A DNA stretch of 64,000 nucleotides, from the NCBI GenBank assembly GCA_014946745.1, contig JADCRD010000001.1, forward strand, positions 1,858,427 to 1,922,426, in the 5' to 3' direction. Shown in pieces: positions 25,875-35,680 of the stretch (position 1 is its first letter; each line of letters opens with the position of its first letter). A program made the translations under genes and the position numbers. The notes beneath the pieces were generated by a model. It was not told the origin of the DNA. It was given only the letters and a program-made list of their open reading frames with translations, and made no database searches. This DNA comes from Lysobacterales bacterium (GTDB lineage: Bacteria; Pseudomonadota; Gammaproteobacteria; Xanthomonadales; Xanthomonadaceae).

Positions 25875-27752
25875 ATGTCCGCCCGCGCTCCAGTTGCTGC
25901 ACTTCGTTCTCTGCTGTTCGCCGCTGTGCTGGCCGCGCTGGCCGGCTGTGCCACGCGCGCCGTCGCACCTGCCGCTCCGCCTCAGTCCGAGCCGCGCGCA
26001 GGGCTCGATCTGCGCATCCTGCACATCAACGACCATCACTCGCGGCTCGCGCCGGACCCGGGCAATGCGCTGATCATCGAGGGCGAGTCGGTGCAGCTCA
26101 GCTTCGGCGGCTTCCCGGCGGTGGCCGAGGCCATCGACGCTCTCGCCGCAGGCCACCCGAACGTGCTCAAGCTGCATGCCGGCGACGCGATCACGGGCGA
26201 TCTCTACTTCACCCTGTTCCAGGGCGAAGCCGATGCCGACCTGATGAACTCGGTCTGCTTCGACGCCTTCGTGGTCGGCAACCATGAGTTCGACACCGGC
26301 GACATCGGTCTCGCCCGTTTCATCGACTACCTGCGCAAGGACACGGCGCGCTGCGACACGCCGGTGCTGGGCGCCAACGTGCAGCCGACGGTGGGGCTGT
26401 CGCCGCTGGCGCCGAAGTCGCAGCACGACTACATCCGCCCGCACGTCGTGCTGGAGCGCGGCGGCGAACGGATCGGCATCATCGGCATCGACATCGCTTC
26501 CAAGACCAAAACCTCGTCCAGCCCGGACGAGGGCACGCAGTTCGCGGACGAACTCAGCACAGCGCAGGCGCAGATCGATCTGCTCGCCGCCCAGGGCATC
26601 CGCCACGTCGTGCTGCTGACCCACATCGGCTATCGCAACGACGTCGACCTCGCGAAGAAGCTGCGCGGGGTCGACGTGATCGTCGGCGCCGATTCGCACA
26701 CCCTGCTGGGCGAGGGCTTCCGTGCGCTCGGCCTGTCGCCGGGCGGCGATTACCCGACCCGACTCGACAACGCCGAGGGCGATCCGGTCTGCGTCGTGCA
26801 GGCCTGGCAGTACACCTGGGTGGTCGGCCAGCTCGACGTGCGCTTCGATCCGCAGGGCCGCGTGCTGGACTGCGGCGGCAAGCCGCAGCTGCTCGCGGGC
26901 GAAGACCTGCGCCGTGCCGACACGCCAATTGAGGGCGTCGAGCGTGAGCGCCTGTTGGCCGCGCTGAGCGCGCATCCGCTGGTGCGCATCGCGCGTCCGC
27001 AGCCGGCCTCCGCCGCGGTGCTCAAGACCTATCAGGACCAGATCGAGACCTTCAGCACCGAAGTGGTGGGCCAGGTGCCGCAGCGCCTGTGTCTGCGGCG
27101 TGCGCCCGGGCCCTACGACCGCAGCCGCGACGGCGCCCCCGGCTGCGCCGAAGCCACCGACAGCCACGGCGGCCACGCGCAGCAGGTGGTGGCGCGCGCG
27201 TTTCTGTCGCAGGGCCAGCGCTTTGGTGGCGCCGACATCGCCCTGCAGAACGGCGGCGGCGTGCGCAACGGCCTCGCGGAAGGCGCGCTCACCATCGGCG
27301 ATGCCTACCTCGCCCTGCCCTTCAAGAACATGCTCGATCGCCTGGTGATGACGGGCAGCGAAATCCACTCGGTGCTGGAGGACGCCTACGCGCACTTCCT
27401 CACCAACATCGGCAGCAACAGCGGCGCCTGGCCCTATGCCGCCGGCCTGCGCTGGCACGTGGACCTGACCCGCACGCGCGAACAGGGCCGGGTCAGCCGC
27501 ATCGAGGTGCAGATCGACGGCGCGTGGCAGCCGCTTGCAGCCGAGCGCAGCTACCGCGTGATCACCAACGACTACATCGCCACCGGCCGCGACGGCTTCG
27601 AGACCTTCGGCCAGATCGGCGCGGAGCGCCGTGAGCCGACCTACCTGCACTACGCGCAGGCACTCGCGGATTACGCCAAGGGCGGCGGCGATCTGTCGCG
27701 GCCGAAGCCGGACGAGATGAGCACACAGTCGGTGGTGTACCTGCAGCGCTGA
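25875..27752 (+). CDS. 5'-nucleotidase family lipoprotein (UshA/NutA-like metallophosphoesterase)
   Basis: 625 residues. A lipoprotein signal with lipobox LAGC (Cys25) directs it to the envelope. Metallophosphatase domain: ILHINDHHSRL, LHAGDAITGDLYF, GNHEFDTGD and LLTHIGYRND carry the dimetal ligands. The C-terminal 5'-nucleotidase domain contains IALQNGGGVRNGL and the substrate-clamping residues typical of the family. It would hydrolyse extracytoplasmic nucleotides to nucleoside and phosphate. It lies 110 bp after btaB in the same direction, so a shared phosphate-scavenging function is an attractive inference. No Pho box is seen directly upstream. Confidence 0.92.
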   Translation: MSARAPVAALRSLLFAAVLAALAGCATRAVAPAAPPQSEPRAGLDLRILHINDHHSRLAPDPGNALIIEGESVQLSFGGFPAVAEAIDALAAGHPNVLKLHAGDAITGDLYFTLFQGEADADLMNSVCFDAFVVGNHEFDTGDIGLARFIDYLRKDTARCDTPVLGANVQPTVGLSPLAPKSQHDYIRPHVVLERGGERIGIIGIDIASKTKTSSSPDEGTQFADELSTAQAQIDLLAAQGIRHVVLLTHIGYRNDVDLAKKLRGVDVIVGADSHTLLGEGFRALGLSPGGDYPTRLDNAEGDPVCVVQAWQYTWVVGQLDVRFDPQGRVLDCGGKPQLLAGEDLRRADTPIEGVERERLLAALSAHPLVRIARPQPASAAVLKTYQDQIETFSTEVVGQVPQRLCLRRAPGPYDRSRDGAPGCAEATDSHGGHAQQVVARAFLSQGQRFGGADIALQNGGGVRNGLAEGALTIGDAYLALPFKNMLDRLVMTGSEIHSVLEDAYAHFLTNIGSNSGAWPYAAGLRWHVDLTRTREQGRVSRIEVQIDGAWQPLAAERSYRVITNDYIATGRDGFETFGQIGAERREPTYLHYAQALADYAKGGGDLSRPKPDEMSTQSVVYLQR

Positions 27753-27869
27753 GGCCAGCTCAAGCCCGCGACGCGATGGCCTCGCGCAGTGCTTCAGCCC
27801 TGCCGTGGCGCAGCGCAGGCAGACAGCGGGCCCCAGCCCACCCCAGGCCTGCGCCGCGACGCCGTCGCC

Positions 27870-30593
27870 CTACGGCGTGCCGCGCTCGGCCACCGGCAGC
27901 TGCACCAGCGCGATGGCGCCGTCCTCCGGATCCGGCGCGATGCTGAAACCCAGCTGGCGGCACATGTCGAGCATGCTGGTGTTGTCGCGCAGCACCTGGC
28001 CGGTGATCTGCTTGAGGCCCATGCGCTTGGCGACCTCGATCAGGCGCTGCATCAGCGCCCAGCCCAGGCCCTGCCCCTTCAGATCGGAGCGCAGCAGGAT
28101 CGCGTACTCGCCCTCGTGCAGCTCGGGGTCCGCGTGCACCTGCGCCACGCCCAGCACCTCATCACCGCCATCGACCGCGAGCAGCACGATGACGCGGGCG
28201 TAGTCGATCTGGGTGAGACGCGCGATGAAGGCCTGGCTGATCTGCTTGACCGGCGAGAAGTAGCGCTGGCGCAGATCGTCGGCGCTGACCCCGGCGAAGA
28301 AGCGACGCAGGCGCGCTTCGTCTTCGGGTCGCACCGGGCGCACATGGAAGACCCGGCCGCTGTGGGTGCGCAGCTCGCCCTCCATCTCCTTCGGATAGGG
28401 CGCGATCGCGAAACGCGGATTGCCGAAGGGCGCACGCGGGTACAAGGCCGGATCGAAGTCGTCGATCAGCACGCGCGCATCCAGCGCGATCGCGCCGTGC
28501 TCGTCGACCAGCAGCGGATTGATGTCCAGCTCGCGCACTTCCGGCAGATCCGCCGCCAGCTGCGAGAGCTTGACCAGGGTGAGCGCGGCTGCGCCGCGGT
28601 TGGCCGCCGGCAGGTTGCGGTAGGCGTTGAGCCTGCGCGACACCCGCGTGCGCTGGATCAGGTCGTGGGCCAGGTTGAGGTGCAGCGGCGGCAGGCCGAG
28701 GGCGGTGTCCTTCTCCACTTCCACCGCCACGCCGCCGGCGCCGAACAGAATCACCGGACCGAACAGGGCGTCGTCAGCGATGCCGGCGATGAGCTCGCGG
28801 GCATGCGCGCGCTCGACCATCGGCTGGACCAGCAGACCGTCGATGCGCGCCGAAGGCTCGAAGGCACGCACCCGATCCAGCATGGCGGCCGCCTCGCGCT
28901 GCACGGCCTCCACGGTCTCGAGGTTCAAGGCCACACCACCGACATCCGACTTGTGGGCGATGTCGGGCGAAACGATCTTCAGCACCGCGCGCTGGCCCGC
29001 CTCGATCCAGGGCCGGGCCGCCTGCGCGGCCGCCGCGGGGTCGGCGGCGATGACCATGGGCAGGCTGGCGATGCCGTACGCCGCCAGCAGGTCATGCACA
29101 GCCGCCGCTGGCAGCCAGCGCCGCCCCACGCCCTCGGCCTGGGCCAAAGCGCGCCGCGCACGCTCGGCATCGGGCTGGAAGTCGGCCGGCAGCGAAGGCG
29201 GTGTGGCCAGCAGCTGGGCTTGCGCCTCCGCGTACTCGGTGAGATGCACGAAGCCGCGCACGGCGCCGGTGAGGGTGCGGTAGGTGGGAATGCCGGCCGC
29301 CTGCAGATGGGTGCGCGCCTGCTGCTCCTGCGCGAGCCAGCAGGCCAGCACCGGCTTGCCGGGGGTGTAGCTGCCTTCGCGCTCGCGCCGCGCGCGCATG
29401 TGGCGGGCCACGCCCTCGGCCACTTCGACCGGGGCGGCCAGCGCGGTCGGCACGTGCACCACGAACACCGCATCGACCTCGGGCGCTTCCATCAGGATGT
29501 CCAGCGCATCGGTGTAGCGCTGCACGCCGGCATCGCCCACGATGTCGACCGGATTGCTGTGCGACCAGGTCGCCGGCAGCACGCCATCGAGCTGTTTCAG
29601 CGTCGCAGCGGACAGCTCGGCGGCGACGCCATCGAGATCGATCAGCCGGTCGATGGCGAGAATGCCGACGCCGCCGCCGTTGGTGAGGATGGCCAAGCGC
29701 TTGCCGCTGGTCGGCTTGAGAATCGACAGCGTGTTCGCCGCAGCGAACAGCTCCTCCATGTCGGCCACGCGCAGCACGCCAGCGCGGCGGAAGGCCGCAT
29801 CGAACACCGCATCGCTGCCGGCCAGCGCGCCGGTGTGCGAGGCGGCAGCGCGCGCTCCGGCCTCGTGCCGGCCGGCCTTGACCACGATCACCGGCTTGGC
29901 GCGCGCGGCGGCGCGCGCCGCCGACATGAACCGCCGCACATCGCGCACCGATTCCATGTAGATCAGAATCGCGCGCGTGCCGGGGTCGGTGGCGAAGTAG
30001 TCCAGCAGCTCGCCGACATCGACATCGGCCATATCGCCGAGCGAGACGATGCCCGAGAAGCCGATGCCGCGCTGGTTGGCCCACTCGACCACCGTGGTCA
30101 CCACGGCGCCCGACTGCGCCAGCAGCGCCAGGTCGCCGGGCAGGGCCGGGGCGGCCGCAAAGCTGGCGTTGACGTAGGCCGGTGGGCTGAGAATGCCGAG
30201 GCAGTTTGGCCCGACCAGGCGCAGGCCATGCCGACGCGCGATCTGCGCGGTCTTCTCGCGCAGCGAGCCCGGCCCCTGGCCGAGCCCGGCGGTGATGACC
30301 ACCGCCGCCTTGACGCCGGCCTTGCCGGCCTCATCCAGCACGCCAGGCACCAGCTCGGGCGGCACCGTCACCACCACCAGTTCGGGCACCGGCTCCAGCT
30401 CTGAAACGCTGCGCGCGGTGCGAATGCCATCGATGCGCGGGTACTTGGGGCTGACCACATCCAGCGGCCCGCTGAAGCCGCCGGCGCGCAGATTGCGGGC
30501 AATGACGCGACCGAGGCTCTGCGGCTTGGTGCTGGCGCCGATCACAGCGATCGACGCGGGCTTGAACAGGGCATCCAGCGCTTCGCGACTCAT
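27870..30593 (-). CDS. Pat-type acyl-CoA synthetase (ADP-forming) fused to GNAT acetyltransferase
   Basis: 907 residues. N-terminal CoA-binding domain (IAVIGASTKPQSLGRV) and succinyl-CoA-synthetase-like domains with the phospho-His motif SHTGALAGSD; an ATP-grasp region with SPDIAHKSDVGGVALNLET and ELIAGIADDALFGPVILFG; and a C-terminal GNAT domain (~740-900) with RSDLKGQGLGWALMQRLIE. This is the architecture of the Pat/YfiQ protein lysine acetyltransferases, which control acetyl-CoA synthetase and other enzymes; in those the synthetase part is usually inactive. Here the His is kept, so synthetase activity is not excluded. AAGGAA precedes the ATG at 30593. Confidence 0.9.
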   Translation of the reverse strand: MSREALDALFKPASIAVIGASTKPQSLGRVIARNLRAGGFSGPLDVVSPKYPRIDGIRTARSVSELEPVPELVVVTVPPELVPGVLDEAGKAGVKAAVVITAGLGQGPGSLREKTAQIARRHGLRLVGPNCLGILSPPAYVNASFAAAPALPGDLALLAQSGAVVTTVVEWANQRGIGFSGIVSLGDMADVDVGELLDYFATDPGTRAILIYMESVRDVRRFMSAARAAARAKPVIVVKAGRHEAGARAAASHTGALAGSDAVFDAAFRRAGVLRVADMEELFAAANTLSILKPTSGKRLAILTNGGGVGILAIDRLIDLDGVAAELSAATLKQLDGVLPATWSHSNPVDIVGDAGVQRYTDALDILMEAPEVDAVFVVHVPTALAAPVEVAEGVARHMRARREREGSYTPGKPVLACWLAQEQQARTHLQAAGIPTYRTLTGAVRGFVHLTEYAEAQAQLLATPPSLPADFQPDAERARRALAQAEGVGRRWLPAAAVHDLLAAYGIASLPMVIAADPAAAAQAARPWIEAGQRAVLKIVSPDIAHKSDVGGVALNLETVEAVQREAAAMLDRVRAFEPSARIDGLLVQPMVERAHARELIAGIADDALFGPVILFGAGGVAVEVEKDTALGLPPLHLNLAHDLIQRTRVSRRLNAYRNLPAANRGAAALTLVKLSQLAADLPEVRELDINPLLVDEHGAIALDARVLIDDFDPALYPRAPFGNPRFAIAPYPKEMEGELRTHSGRVFHVRPVRPEDEARLRRFFAGVSADDLRQRYFSPVKQISQAFIARLTQIDYARVIVLLAVDGGDEVLGVAQVHADPELHEGEYAILLRSDLKGQGLGWALMQRLIEVAKRMGLKQITGQVLRDNTSMLDMCRQLGFSIAPDPEDGAIALVQLPVAERGTP

Positions 30594-30744
30594 CGACCGG
30601 TTCCTTGCATGGGCGAATTCGTGTCCTGCGGCGGGTGCGCGGCAGGCAGCAGGCGCATGCACGGGCGGCGCAGACGCGCTGCAGTGTGTCCTGTTCGCCA
30701 TGACGGCTGATTGACGCAACGCAACAGCAGCGCGGCGGCGGCGC

Positions 30745-31170
30745 TTAGACCAGACCGGCCGGCTCCGGACGACGCCACAGCCAGATCGCGACCGCCGCCA
30801 TGCAGACCGTGGCCAGCAGCCAACCGATCCAGGTCGCGACCCAAGCGAGCACCAGCGAACACAGCAGCATCATCAGCGTCGCCACGCGCTTGGCGCGGCG
30901 ACTGACCGCCCCCTCGCGCTCCCAGTCACGAATGACCGGCCCAAACTGCGCATGCGCGAGCAGCCAGGTGCGCAGACGCGGCGATCCGCGCGCCGCGCAG
31001 AACGCCGCAAGCAGCATGAAGGGCACGGTGGGCAGCCCGGGCACGGCCACGCCGACCAAACCCAGCACGAACGCACACCAGGCAGCCAGCCACCACAGCC
31101 AGCGGCTGTAGGCCGGCGCGATGGTCGGCGGCAGCTGCGGCTCGCTCACGGGTGGGGTCGCCAGGGACAT
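30745..31170 (-). CDS. DUF454 (YbaN) family inner-membrane protein
   Basis: 141 residues with four hydrophobic helices. LGLVGVAVPGLPTVPFMLLAAFCAARGSPRL is the hallmark N-terminal hairpin of DUF454 (YbaN; key words VPGLPT and FCAARGSP), and HAQFGPVIRDWEREGAVSRRAK the conserved loop. Function in the family is unknown. ATG at 31170 is preferred over one four codons earlier because GAGG precedes it. Confidence 0.85.
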   Translation of the reverse strand: MSLATPPVSEPQLPPTIAPAYSRWLWWLAAWCAFVLGLVGVAVPGLPTVPFMLLAAFCAARGSPRLRTWLLAHAQFGPVIRDWEREGAVSRRAKRVATLMMLLCSLVLAWVATWIGWLLATVCMAAVAIWLWRRPEPAGLV

Positions 31171-31230
31171 GGGCCTCGCCATGCAGGGCGCGTGCCGAGC
31201 GACACGCTGCCCGACCCCGCGCCGATGGCA

Positions 31231-32289
31231 TCAGTGCCCATGATCGCTGCAGCCCGAGTGCCCGTGGCGATGGCCGTGGCTGTGGCGATCGCCGTGCTCG
31301 TGCGGCTCTGCGCCGCGCATCGGCGTGCAGTCCGCCTGCGCGCAGACCACGCCGTCCAGCTGCACGGTGACGTGATCGATAGCGAAGTCCTGGTGCAAGG
31401 CGGCGCGCACCGCCTGGATCGCGGCGTCCGGGTCCTGCCCCGGCGCCAGCACGGCGTGCAGGGTGGCGACGCGACTGCCGCCGGTGAGCTGCCAGACGTG
31501 CACGTGGTGCACATCGCGCACGGCCGGCACGCGCGTCTCGACCGCCTGCGGGATCTGCTGCAGATCGAGATCTTCGGGAACGCCCTCCAGCAGGATGTGG
31601 GCCGAGCGGCGCATCAGTTGAATCGAAGCGCGCAGCAGCAGCGCGCCGACCACAAGTGACACGACCGCGTCCGCCCACAGCCAACCGAAGCCCCAGACCA
31701 GCAGGGCGGCGGTGATGGCCGCCACCGAGCCGAGCAGGTCGCCCAACACATGCAGATAGGCGCCGGCGGCGTTGACGTCATCGTGGTCGTGGCCGCCGAG
31801 CACCTTCAGCACGATCAGGTTCACGACCAGCCCCACGCAGGCGATCACCAGCATGGTCATCGACTGGATGGGCTGCGGCGCGAACAGACGCTGCGCGGCT
31901 TCGAAGGTGATCCAGGCCACCAGCGCCAGCTGCAGCAGAGCGTTCGTGTACCCGACCAGCACTTCAAGGCGCGCATAGCCGAAGCTGCGACGATCGTCCG
32001 CAGGCCGGCGCGCGAAGCGGGCGCCCAGAAACGCGAACAGCAGGGCCATCGAGTCGACGGCCATATGCCCCGCATCGGCGATCAAGGCGAGCGAGCCGGA
32101 GATCACCCCGCCCACCGCCTCGGCCACCATCGTGACCAGGGTCAGCAGAAAAGCGAAACGAAGCCGCCCCACGCGCTTGGGGTCGTGCAGGAAGCGCGCG
32201 CCATGGTCGTGGTGATGCTCGTCTTCGAAGGGGCCAGGCAGAGCCGCATGGCGATGCGCAGCAGGGGATGCGTGCGAGGACTCGGGCAT
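31231..32289 (-). CDS. Cation diffusion facilitator (zinc/cadmium/cobalt exporter, CzcD/ZitB type)
   Basis: 352 residues. Six transmembrane helices; the metal-binding pairs are in SLALIADAGHMAVDSMAL (H-x-x-x-D of TM2) and GAYLHVLGDLLGSV (H-x-x-x-D of TM5). A cytoplasmic C-terminal domain (HHVHVWQLTGG, HQDFAIDHVTVQL) follows. Both termini and the TM4-TM5 loop are His/Asp-rich (DEHHHDHGARF, GGHDHDDVN, HSHGHRHGHSG), typical of zinc exporters. It pumps divalent metal out in exchange for protons. Start at ATG 32289; a second ATG ten codons upstream cannot be excluded. No cognate regulator adjacent. Confidence 0.92.
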   Translation of the reverse strand: MPESSHASPAAHRHAALPGPFEDEHHHDHGARFLHDPKRVGRLRFAFLLTLVTMVAEAVGGVISGSLALIADAGHMAVDSMALLFAFLGARFARRPADDRRSFGYARLEVLVGYTNALLQLALVAWITFEAAQRLFAPQPIQSMTMLVIACVGLVVNLIVLKVLGGHDHDDVNAAGAYLHVLGDLLGSVAAITAALLVWGFGWLWADAVVSLVVGALLLRASIQLMRRSAHILLEGVPEDLDLQQIPQAVETRVPAVRDVHHVHVWQLTGGSRVATLHAVLAPGQDPDAAIQAVRAALHQDFAIDHVTVQLDGVVCAQADCTPMRGAEPHEHGDRHSHGHRHGHSGCSDHGH

Positions 32290-32415
32290 GGCGAAGGCGA
32301 TCAGGGTACGAGCGGCCATTGTGCCGCGCCGCCGCCAGCCGCGCCTTGAGCGCTGTAACCCGCGGCCGAAGCCCCGCTGCTATCCTCGGCCGACCCTGGC
32401 TGATCCGAGCTGCGT

Positions 32416-33915
32416 GTGAGTGTCGAAATTGAACTGAAGCTCGCCGTAGACCCCGCAGGTCTGAAGCGCCTGCTGCGTGCACCCGACTTGCAACGCATCG
32501 CCCGCGGCCCCGCGCGGAGCGAATCTCTGGACAGCACCTACTTCGACACCGCCACGCTCGACTTGACTCGCGCCGGCCTTGCGCTGCGCCTGCGCAAGCG
32601 TGGCCGCAGCTGGGTGCAGACGCTGAAGACCCGCGGCAGCAGCCAAGCGGGCCTGCACGCCAGAGGCGAGTACGAGACGGCCGCACCCGGTGGCCGCATC
32701 GATCTGGAAGCGCTGTGCGCGCTGGAAGGTGTTGCAGAACTGCTGCTGCCGTTTCGCGACAGCGAGCTCAAGCCACTGTTCACGACGGCGTTCCGCCGCA
32801 GCCGCTTCGATGTCAACCTGGAGGACGGCGGCATCGCCGAGCTGGCCTTCGATCTCGGCGAGATCCGCGCCGAGGGCAGCATCGATCCGATCAGCGAGAT
32901 CGAGATCGAGCTGAAGTCCGGCGCGCCCCGAGAACTCTATGCGCTGGCCCGCGAACTGCTGCGCCTGGAACCCCTGCAGCTGGACAACCGCAGCAAAGCC
33001 CAGCGCGGCTTCGCTTTGCTGGCACCGATCGAACCGATACCCGCCAAAGCCACGGCGCCCTCACTCGATGCGGGCACACCCGCACAGCACGCCTGCGCCA
33101 CGCTGCTGGCCTCGGCGCTTGAGCAGCTCGAGGCCAACGAGTCCGGCGTCATCGCCGCGCACGATCCCGAGTATCTGCATCAGGCGCGCGTCGCACTGCG
33201 GCGCCTGCGCGCGCTGCTGCGCCTGTTCAGCCCGCTGCTGACCCTGGGCGAAATCGACGCACTGAAACCGCGCCTGCGCGCCGTCGGCCAAGCCCTGGGC
33301 GCCTGCCGGGACTGGGACGTGCTGTGCACTGAAACACTGCCCCGCTTGGGCGCCGGCATGACCCGGCCCGAGGCCCTGGAAGCGCTGGCCCAAGCCGTGC
33401 GCGCGCGGCGTCTTGCCGCTCAGGCCACCGTACGCGAGTGTCTGGCTGCACGCGACTACACCGACCTCAAACTCGCGCTGGGCGCGCTGATCGCTGAGCT
33501 GGCCCAGCCGACCGGCGAGTCGGCGCCCGCGCTCATCGACTTCGCCCGCGAGCGCCTGCGCAAGGCCGCGCGTCGCGTACGCCGCTGCCATGCGCAGCAT
33601 GACCCGGCCTGCATCGACAGCCTGCACGGCCTGCGCATCGAGGTGAAGAAGCTGCGCTACGCCTGCGATGTGCTGGGCAGCGTGTTCGGCGAGCGTCCGC
33701 TGCGGCGCTACGTGCGCCACTTGAGCGCTCTGCAGCAATTGCTCGGCGACTTCAACGATGCCGCCGTCGCGCGCCAGCGTGTGGCCACACTTGAGGGCAT
33801 CGAGCCCTTCGCCCGCGGCGTACTCGAAGGCTACGCCGCCGCCCGCACCGAAGCCGCGCGCGACGCGCTGCCGGCGGCCTGGACCGAGTTCGAGCAGGCA
33901 CGGCGGTTCTGGTAA
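32416..33915 (+). CDS. CYTH and CHAD domain protein (inorganic triphosphatase, YgiF-like)
   Basis: 499 residues from GTG. The CYTH domain (residues ~1-200) begins with the catalytic ExExK motif (VEIELKLAV) and has LDSTYFDT and RLRKRGRSWVQTLK. The CHAD domain (~220-490) has EYLHQARVALRRLRALLRLF and LHGLRIEVKKLRYACDVL, with regularly spaced His/Arg/Lys that bind polyphosphate. The CYTH tunnel hydrolyses inorganic triphosphate, and CHAD may recruit it to polyphosphate granules. It is a single gene transcribed away from the CDF exporter. A short hairpin (33915-33932) overlaps its end. Confidence 0.9.
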   Translation: MSVEIELKLAVDPAGLKRLLRAPDLQRIARGPARSESLDSTYFDTATLDLTRAGLALRLRKRGRSWVQTLKTRGSSQAGLHARGEYETAAPGGRIDLEALCALEGVAELLLPFRDSELKPLFTTAFRRSRFDVNLEDGGIAELAFDLGEIRAEGSIDPISEIEIELKSGAPRELYALARELLRLEPLQLDNRSKAQRGFALLAPIEPIPAKATAPSLDAGTPAQHACATLLASALEQLEANESGVIAAHDPEYLHQARVALRRLRALLRLFSPLLTLGEIDALKPRLRAVGQALGACRDWDVLCTETLPRLGAGMTRPEALEALAQAVRARRLAAQATVRECLAARDYTDLKLALGALIAELAQPTGESAPALIDFARERLRKAARRVRRCHAQHDPACIDSLHGLRIEVKKLRYACDVLGSVFGERPLRRYVRHLSALQQLLGDFNDAAVARQRVATLEGIEPFARGVLEGYAAARTEAARDALPAAWTEFEQARRFW

Positions 33916-34043
33916 GCCTGCAGTTGCAGGCTGAGCCCTGCTGCGGGCTTTCCGAAGCGGCGGAGTACGACTACTCTCCTCCCGGGGCGCGAACGTGGAC
34001 GCCCTGAAATCCAACGCCTGCCGATTCACTGAGGGAACAAAAC

Positions 34044-35501
34044 ATGCTCTTCTGGCGCGTCAAGCCGCTCGACCAGATCCTTGAAAACGCCGAGAAGAAG
34101 TCGCTGAAGCGACAGCTCGGCGCCCTGCAGCTCACCTTGCTCGGCATTGGCGCGATCATCGGCACCGGCATCTTCGTCCTGACCTCGGTCGCTGCCCAGT
34201 CCGCCGGGCCGGCGATGATGATCAGCTTCGTCATCGCGGCGGTGGTCTGCGCGCTGGCCGCGCTGTCCTACGCCGAGTTGGCCTCCATGGTCCCGGTCTC
34301 CGGCTCGGCCTACACCTACACCTATGCGGTGCTCGGTGAGCTGGCCGCGTGGGTCGTCGGCTGGGCACTCGTGCTCGAATACGCGGTGGCGGCGGGTGCC
34401 GTCTCGGTGGGTTGGTCGGGCTACATGCACGGGATCCTCTACCAGATCGGCATCCAGCTGCCCCCGGGCCTCATGGCTGGGCCGTTCGACACGATCACGG
34501 TCAATGGGGTCGAGCAGGCCGGCACCTTCAATGTGCTGGCCGCCGGATGCGCTCTGATGATCACCGGCCTGCTCATTCTCGGCACCTCGAAGAGCGCGGC
34601 ATTCAACGCCTTCCTCGTGGTGATCAAGCTGGTGGCGCTCGGCATCTTCATTGCCATCGCGCTGCCGGCCTTCGACGGTGCCAACTTCGCGCCCTTCATG
34701 CCCAACGGCTTCTGGGCGAATGAGCGCGAGGTCGGCGGCAGCCTGCTGACGGTGGGCGTCACAGCCGCTGCGGCGACGATCTTCTTCGCCTATGTCGGCT
34801 TCGACGCGGTGTCGACCGCCGCCGAAGAAACCAAGAATCCGCAGCGCAACATGCCTATCGGCATCCTCGGCTCGCTGGGAGTCTGCACCCTGATCTACCT
34901 GCTGGTCGCCGCTGCCGCCACCGGCGCGATGGGCGCGCAGCCCGACGGCGCACTCGCCAACTCGAAGGAGCCCCTGGCCCTGGTGCTGCGCGAGCTCGGC
35001 TTCCCGTGGATCGGCACCGTGGTCGCGGTGGCTGCCGGCCTCGCCCTGCCCTCGGTCGTGCTGATGATGCTCTACGGCCAGACCCGCATCTTCTTCGTGA
35101 TGTCCCGCGACGGCCTGCTGCCGGAGCGGCTCTCCAAGGTGCACCCGAAGTACCACACGCCGCACATCATCACGATGATCACCGGCACGGCCGTTGCGCT
35201 GTTCGCCGGCATGTTCCCGGTGCGCATGCTGGCCGACATCTCCAACTCGGGCACGCTGTTCGCCTTCGCGATGGTCGCCGCTGCGGTGTTGATCCTGCGC
35301 CGCACCGAGCCGAACCGCCCGCGCGCCTACAGGGTGCCGATGGCGTGGCTGATCTGCCCGCTGGCGATCTTCGGCTGCCTGTTCCTGTTCCTGAACCTGT
35401 CCGGGCACACCGAGCTGCTGTTCCTCGGCTGGACCGCCCTCGGGCTGGTGGTGTATTTCCTGTACGGCTACCGCAAGAGCCAGCTGGCTCGCAGCGCGTA
35501 A
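34044..35501 (+). CDS. Amino-acid permease, APC superfamily (CAT type)
   Basis: 485 residues and about 12 membrane helices. GIGAIIGTGIFVLTSVAA is the conserved broken TM1 of APC amino-acid transporters, SFVIAAVVCALAALSYAELA follows as TM2, and FAYVGFDAVSTAAEETKNPQ is the TM6 signature of the cationic amino-acid transporter branch. It probably takes up amino acids by proton symport; the substrate is not determined. GAGGGA about ten bases before ATG is a good ribosome binding site. It stands alone, followed by a MITE-like element. Confidence 0.9.
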   Translation: MLFWRVKPLDQILENAEKKSLKRQLGALQLTLLGIGAIIGTGIFVLTSVAAQSAGPAMMISFVIAAVVCALAALSYAELASMVPVSGSAYTYTYAVLGELAAWVVGWALVLEYAVAAGAVSVGWSGYMHGILYQIGIQLPPGLMAGPFDTITVNGVEQAGTFNVLAAGCALMITGLLILGTSKSAAFNAFLVVIKLVALGIFIAIALPAFDGANFAPFMPNGFWANEREVGGSLLTVGVTAAAATIFFAYVGFDAVSTAAEETKNPQRNMPIGILGSLGVCTLIYLLVAAAATGAMGAQPDGALANSKEPLALVLRELGFPWIGTVVAVAAGLALPSVVLMMLYGQTRIFFVMSRDGLLPERLSKVHPKYHTPHIITMITGTAVALFAGMFPVRMLADISNSGTLFAFAMVAAAVLILRRTEPNRPRAYRVPMAWLICPLAIFGCLFLFLNLSGHTELLFLGWTALGLVVYFLYGYRKSQLARSA

Positions 35502-35521
35502 CCCCCGCCGAAGGCGTCGTT

Positions 35522-35680
35522 TAGCAGGCTGTTGAAAAACAGCCTGCTAGTCCGGCCAGGGATGGCCGGAACGACCAAGCAAGCGCGTAAGCGATTGCTT
35601 GTTCGTGAGGCGGTACGGACCTGCGCCGGACCGCCGACTTGAAAGACTCCCCGGAAGGGAGTTTTTCAACAAGCTGCTAG
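35522..35680. mobile_element. MITE-like element, 159 bp
   Basis: The left end TAGCAGGCTGTTGAAAAAC and the complement of the right end, TAGCAGCTTGTTGAAAAAC, are near-identical terminal inverted repeats. The left end also folds on itself as a perfect 12-bp hairpin with a GAAA loop. Near the right end ACTCCC-CGGAA-GGGAGT-TTTT is an intrinsic terminator (35646-35666) that could end permease transcription. No coding capacity. Target duplications were not identified with confidence. Confidence 0.6.

Noticed and set aside
27789..30404. 870-codon plus-strand open frame
   Set aside because: Antisense to the Pat-type gene, which has all domains; the plus frame is a His/Gln/Arg-rich shadow.
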